Notes under the pieces: model-generated
Told to the model about the DNA's origin: nothing
Databases searched by the model: none
The model's input: the letters and a program-made list of their open reading frames with translations, nothing else
Position numbers and translations under genes: made by a program
Source: Pseudomonas sp. sp1636
GTDB lineage: Bacteria > Pseudomonadota > Gammaproteobacteria > Pseudomonadales > Pseudomonadaceae
DNA: 64,000 bases
Direction: 5' to 3'
Assembly: GCF_030376615.1 (NCBI RefSeq)
Contig: NZ_JARRAB010000002.1
Span: 186,001-250,000 of the forward strand
Shown here: positions 61,087 to 64,000 of the stretch, one piece after another
Numbering within the stretch: the first letter of the stretch is position 1
Layout: every line of letters starts with the position of its first letter

Positions 61087-63312
61087 ATGCGCATAGGGAT
61101 GTCAGCGCTGGTAGCGGGTTTGCTCCTGCTGCGATTCTTGCCGGCTTTACCGCCGGTCTGGCTGTTATGGCTGCTGCCGATACTGGGGCTGATGTTGCTG
61201 CCATTTCGCAGCTATCCAGTGGCTTTTTTCCTGTTTGGCCTCAGCTGGGCCGGTATCTCGGCGCAGTCGGCGCTGGACGATAGGCTGGCACCTGAGCTGG
61301 ATGGCCGTACCCTGTGGCTGCAGGGACGGGTCGTCGGCCTGCCCGACACGCGCGATGGCATCGTGCGCTTTCAATTTGAGCAGGCCGAGTCGCGGCGTGC
61401 CAAGTTGCCGCAGCGACTGCGTTTGGCCTGGCATGGCGCGCCAGAGCTGCGTGCCGGCGAGACCTGGCGTTTGGCGGTACGCCTCAAGCGCGCGCATGGT
61501 CTGGTCAATCCGCAGTCTTTCGATTACGAGGCCTGGCTGCTGGCGCAACGCATTGGTGCTAGCGGTACGGTCAAGAGTGGCCAGCGGGTGGGCGCCGCCA
61601 GCGGGCCTGCTGGCTGGCGCGATGGCCTGCGCCAGCGCTTGCTCGCAGTCGAAGCCCATGGCCGCGCGGGGGCACTGGCGGCCCTGGTGCTGGGGGATGG
61701 CTCCGGTTTGTCGGTGGCCGATTGGCGCGTGCTGCAAGACACCGGCACGGTGCACTTGCTGGTGATTTCCGGCCAGCATATCGGCCTGTTGGCCGGGCTG
61801 TTGTATGGCTTGATTGCCGGGTTGGCTCGTTTGGGCTGGTGGCCGCGGCAATGGCCGTGGTTGCCCTTGGCCTGCGGCCTGGCCTTCGCCGGTGCGCTCG
61901 GTTACGGCCTGCTGGCCGGCTTCGAGGTGCCGGTGCGACGCGCCTGTGTGATGGTCGGCCTGGTGCTGCTGTGGCGTTGGCGTTTTCGTCATCTTGGGGT
62001 TTTCTTGCCGCTGCTGATCGCATTGGCCGTGGTCTTGTTGCTGGAGCCTTTGGCCAGCTTGCAGCCAGGCTTCTGGTTGTCATTCGCTGCGGTGTTGTTG
62101 CTGATCCTGATTTTCAGTGGCCGTCTGGGCGCCTGGTCGTGGTGGCGGACGCTGGGGCGAGCGCAGTGGGCGATGGCCGTCGGTTTGCTGCCACTGTTGC
62201 TGGCATTGGGTTTGCCGGTCAGTGCCAGTGGGCCGCTGGCCAATCTGATCGCCGTGCCCTGGGTCGGTTTGGCGGTGGTGCCGTTGGCGCTGCTGGGCAC
62301 CTTGCTCTTGCCGCTGCCTTGGCTGGGGCAGGCACTGTTATGGCTCGCGGGTGGTTTGCTCAAGCTGCTGTTTATAGTGCTGGCGCAGATTGCCGTCTGG
62401 CTACCGGCCTGGTTGCCCGACACCTTACCGCTCTGGGCCTGGTTGCTGGTGACGCTGGGCGCTTTGTTGTTGCTGCTGCCGGCCGGTGTGCCATTGCGCA
62501 GCCTGGGCTGGGTTTTGCTGCTGCCGCTGTTCTACACCGAGACAGAGCGACCGATCCATGGTCAGGCCGAGGTGTGGGTGCTGGACGTCGGTCAAGGCCT
62601 GGCGGTCTTGCTGCGCACCCGCGAACATGCCCTGTTGTACGACGCCGGCCCGCGCTTCGGCGACTTCGATATGGGCGAGCGGGTGGTGCTGCCGTCACTG
62701 CGCGCGCTGGGGGTGGCGCAACTGGATATGTTGCTGATCAGTCATGCCGACAATGATCACGCCGGCGGCGCACTGGCGATTCAGCGCGGTATGGCGCTCA
62801 ATCGGGTGGTGAGCGGCGAGGCTGCAGTGCTGCCGGCGGTGCTCCAGGCCGAGGTCTGTGAGGCGGGGCGCAGCTGGCAATGGGATGGGGTGCGTTTCAC
62901 TACCTGGCGCTGGGCGCAGGCAACGGATGGCAACCAGGCTTCCTGCGTGTTGCTGATCGAGGCCGCTGGCGAACGTCTGTTATTGACTGGCGATATCGAC
63001 AGCCGCGCCGAGCGCGCCCTGCTCGACAGTGGCCTGGATGTCCGCGCCGACTGGCTGCTGGCGCCACACCATGGCAGTCGCGGCTCGTCGTCGCAGCCCT
63101 TGCTGGATGCCGTGGCGCCGCGCGCGGCACTGATTTCCCGCGGCCAGCACAATGCTTTCGGCCACCCGCATGCCAGTGTGCTGGCGCGCTACGAGGCGTT
63201 GCCCGCGCGGCTCTATGACACGGTCGAACAGGGTGCTTTGCGTATTCGCCTAGGCACCTTCGCGCCAGCACAAGGGTTGCGGGCGCACGCACGCTTTTGG
63301 CGAGAAAAATGA
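61087..63312 (+). CDS. comEC: ComEC/Rec2-family DNA uptake channel
   Basis: 741-residue inner-membrane protein for uptake of single-stranded DNA. N-terminal helices, an OB-fold-like periplasmic segment (about 60-180), the competence core with LLVISGQHIGLLAGL and helices through about 490, then a C-terminal metallo-beta-lactamase-like domain with SHADNDHAGG, LTGDID and APHHGSRGSSS. Complete, so natural transformation is possible if pili and other parts exist. GGAG precedes the ATG. Confidence 0.95.
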   Translation: MRIGMSALVAGLLLLRFLPALPPVWLLWLLPILGLMLLPFRSYPVAFFLFGLSWAGISAQSALDDRLAPELDGRTLWLQGRVVGLPDTRDGIVRFQFEQAESRRAKLPQRLRLAWHGAPELRAGETWRLAVRLKRAHGLVNPQSFDYEAWLLAQRIGASGTVKSGQRVGAASGPAGWRDGLRQRLLAVEAHGRAGALAALVLGDGSGLSVADWRVLQDTGTVHLLVISGQHIGLLAGLLYGLIAGLARLGWWPRQWPWLPLACGLAFAGALGYGLLAGFEVPVRRACVMVGLVLLWRWRFRHLGVFLPLLIALAVVLLLEPLASLQPGFWLSFAAVLLLILIFSGRLGAWSWWRTLGRAQWAMAVGLLPLLLALGLPVSASGPLANLIAVPWVGLAVVPLALLGTLLLPLPWLGQALLWLAGGLLKLLFIVLAQIAVWLPAWLPDTLPLWAWLLVTLGALLLLLPAGVPLRSLGWVLLLPLFYTETERPIHGQAEVWVLDVGQGLAVLLRTREHALLYDAGPRFGDFDMGERVVLPSLRALGVAQLDMLLISHADNDHAGGALAIQRGMALNRVVSGEAAVLPAVLQAEVCEAGRSWQWDGVRFTTWRWAQATDGNQASCVLLIEAAGERLLLTGDIDSRAERALLDSGLDVRADWLLAPHHGSRGSSSQPLLDAVAPRAALISRGQHNAFGHPHASVLARYEALPARLYDTVEQGALRIRLGTFAPAQGLRAHARFWREK

Positions 63313-63326
63313 GAACCGCGGCGGTC

Positions 63327-63359
63327 GGCGCCATGCCACCCCTATGCTAGAGTGGCGCC
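63327..63359. repeat. Inverted repeat between comEC and the exbB-like gene
   Basis: GGCGCCA (63327-63333) and TGGCGCC (63353-63359) are perfect arms around 19 bases and are followed by ACTTTTCC. A weak terminator of comEC or an operator for the next gene are both possible. Confidence 0.45.
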
Positions 63360-63384
63360 ACTTTTCCAAAGGGGATGTGCCACC

Positions 63385-64000
63385 GTGTGGGAACTGGTCA
63401 AAGCTGGCGGCTGGATGATGCTGCCGATCATGCTGTGCTCTATCGCTGCGGCCGGCATTATTGCCGAGCGTCTGTGGACGCTGCGGCCCAGCCGCATCAC
63501 ACCGCCGCACTTGCTCGGTCAGGTTTGGCGTTGGATCAAAGACAAAAAGCTGAATAACCAGAAGCTCAAGGAGCTGCGTGTCGGCTCGCCTTTGGGGCAG
63601 ATTCTGGCGGCCGGTCTGGCCAACTCCAAGCATGGTCGCGAGATCATGAAAGAGTGCATCGAAGAGGCGGCCGCGCGGGTTATCCACGATCTGGAGCGCT
63701 ACCTCAATGCCCTGGGTACCATTGCCGGTATCGCACCACTGCTCGGTTTGCTCGGTACCGTGCTGGGCATGATCGAAATCTTCAGCTCCTTCATGGGGGC
63801 GGGCATGGCCAATGCGCCGATGCTTGCAGCGGGCATTTCCAAGGCATTGATCACCACGGCGGCCGGTTTGATGGTGGCGATTCCGGCGCTGTTCTTTCAC
63901 CGTTACCTGCAGCGCCGGGTCGATGAGCTGGTGGTCGGTATGGAGCAGGAAGCGATCAAACTGGTGGAAGTGGTGCAGGGCGATCGCGACGTCGATTTGG
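63385..64000 (+). CDS. ExbB/TolQ-type proton channel protein, 3' end outside window
   Basis: At least 205 residues of a MotA/TolQ/ExbB family protein. First helix (GGWMMLPIMLCSIAAAGIIAE), cytoplasmic loop, then helices LGTIAGIAPLLGLLGTVLGMIEIF and ALITTAAGLMVAIPALFFH. Such proteins use the proton motive force with an ExbD/TolR partner, probably the next gene. The start is GTG at 63385 with AGGGGA upstream. The gene is open to the window edge and is nearly complete. Confidence 0.93.
   Translation, partial: MWELVKAGGWMMLPIMLCSIAAAGIIAERLWTLRPSRITPPHLLGQVWRWIKDKKLNNQKLKELRVGSPLGQILAAGLANSKHGREIMKECIEEAAARVIHDLERYLNALGTIAGIAPLLGLLGTVLGMIEIFSSFMGAGMANAPMLAAGISKALITTAAGLMVAIPALFFHRYLQRRVDELVVGMEQEAIKLVEVVQGDRDVDL

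Overview
The window is chromosomal DNA of a high-GC gammaproteobacterium, almost certainly a Pseudomonas. The blocks lexA-sulA, psrA-nagZ, fadBA-topA, mfd-gap, nqrABCDEF-apbE-nqrM-sthA and lolCDE-comEC are typical Pseudomonas housekeeping neighbourhoods, and the proteins read like Pseudomonas orthologues. There is no insertion sequence, integrase, prophage or CRISPR array. Gene starts were assigned from ribosome binding sites, signal peptides and family alignment from memory; several genes start with GTG or TTG.

Layout. 1-7.2 kb: prc (cut by the window edge), a quinone oxidoreductase, ahpC and ahpF with an OxyR-type operator, a stranded membrane-protein tail, and eptA (lipid A phosphoethanolamine transferase). 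7.4-10.4 kb: tRNA-Pro(CGG), a small lipoprotein and molybdenum-cofactor genes mobA, moaB and moeA. 10.4-16.5 kb: an AraC-type regulator divergent from a three-gene operon encoding a flavoprotein resembling eukaryotic alkyl-DHAP synthase, a GlpD-like dehydrogenase and an FGGY kinase. 16.6-20.4 kb: a CheY-like receiver, a CheC-like phosphatase, a soluble PAS histidine kinase and cheV. 20.4-27.7 kb: a DUF1499 lipoprotein and a MOSC protein with overlapping divergent starts, slt, uup, and small unknown or stress genes. 28.3-40.6 kb: fadBA, topA, small conserved genes, sulA-lexA, psrA, a leaderless YkuD enzyme, nagZ and a methylthioinosine-type phosphorylase. 40.6-46.3 kb: a CsiV-like protein, mfd and a long GAPDH. 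46.6-55.3 kb: the Na+-NQR operon with its flavin-loading and maturation factors, then soluble transhydrogenase. 55.4-64 kb: a glycerophosphodiester phosphodiesterase, a small periplasmic protein, a PilZ-like protein, lolCDE, DUF2062, comEC and the start of an exbB/tolQ-like gene.

How the parts work together. Visible regulatory sites fit the genes they precede: an OxyR-spaced operator before ahpC, two LexA boxes before lexA-sulA, and two overlapping PsrA-type palindromes before psrA. apbE and nqrM serve the NQR complex, and sthA may balance its NADH supply. The leaderless YkuD enzyme beside nagZ points to cytosolic peptidoglycan recycling.

The best candidate for an undescribed system is the AGPS-like/GlpD-like/FGGY-kinase operon. 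Its three activities could run in series on O-alkylglycerols (phosphorylate, oxidise to alkyl-DHAP, then exchange or cleave the ether). That role is an inference from family membership and gene order, not a demonstrated function.
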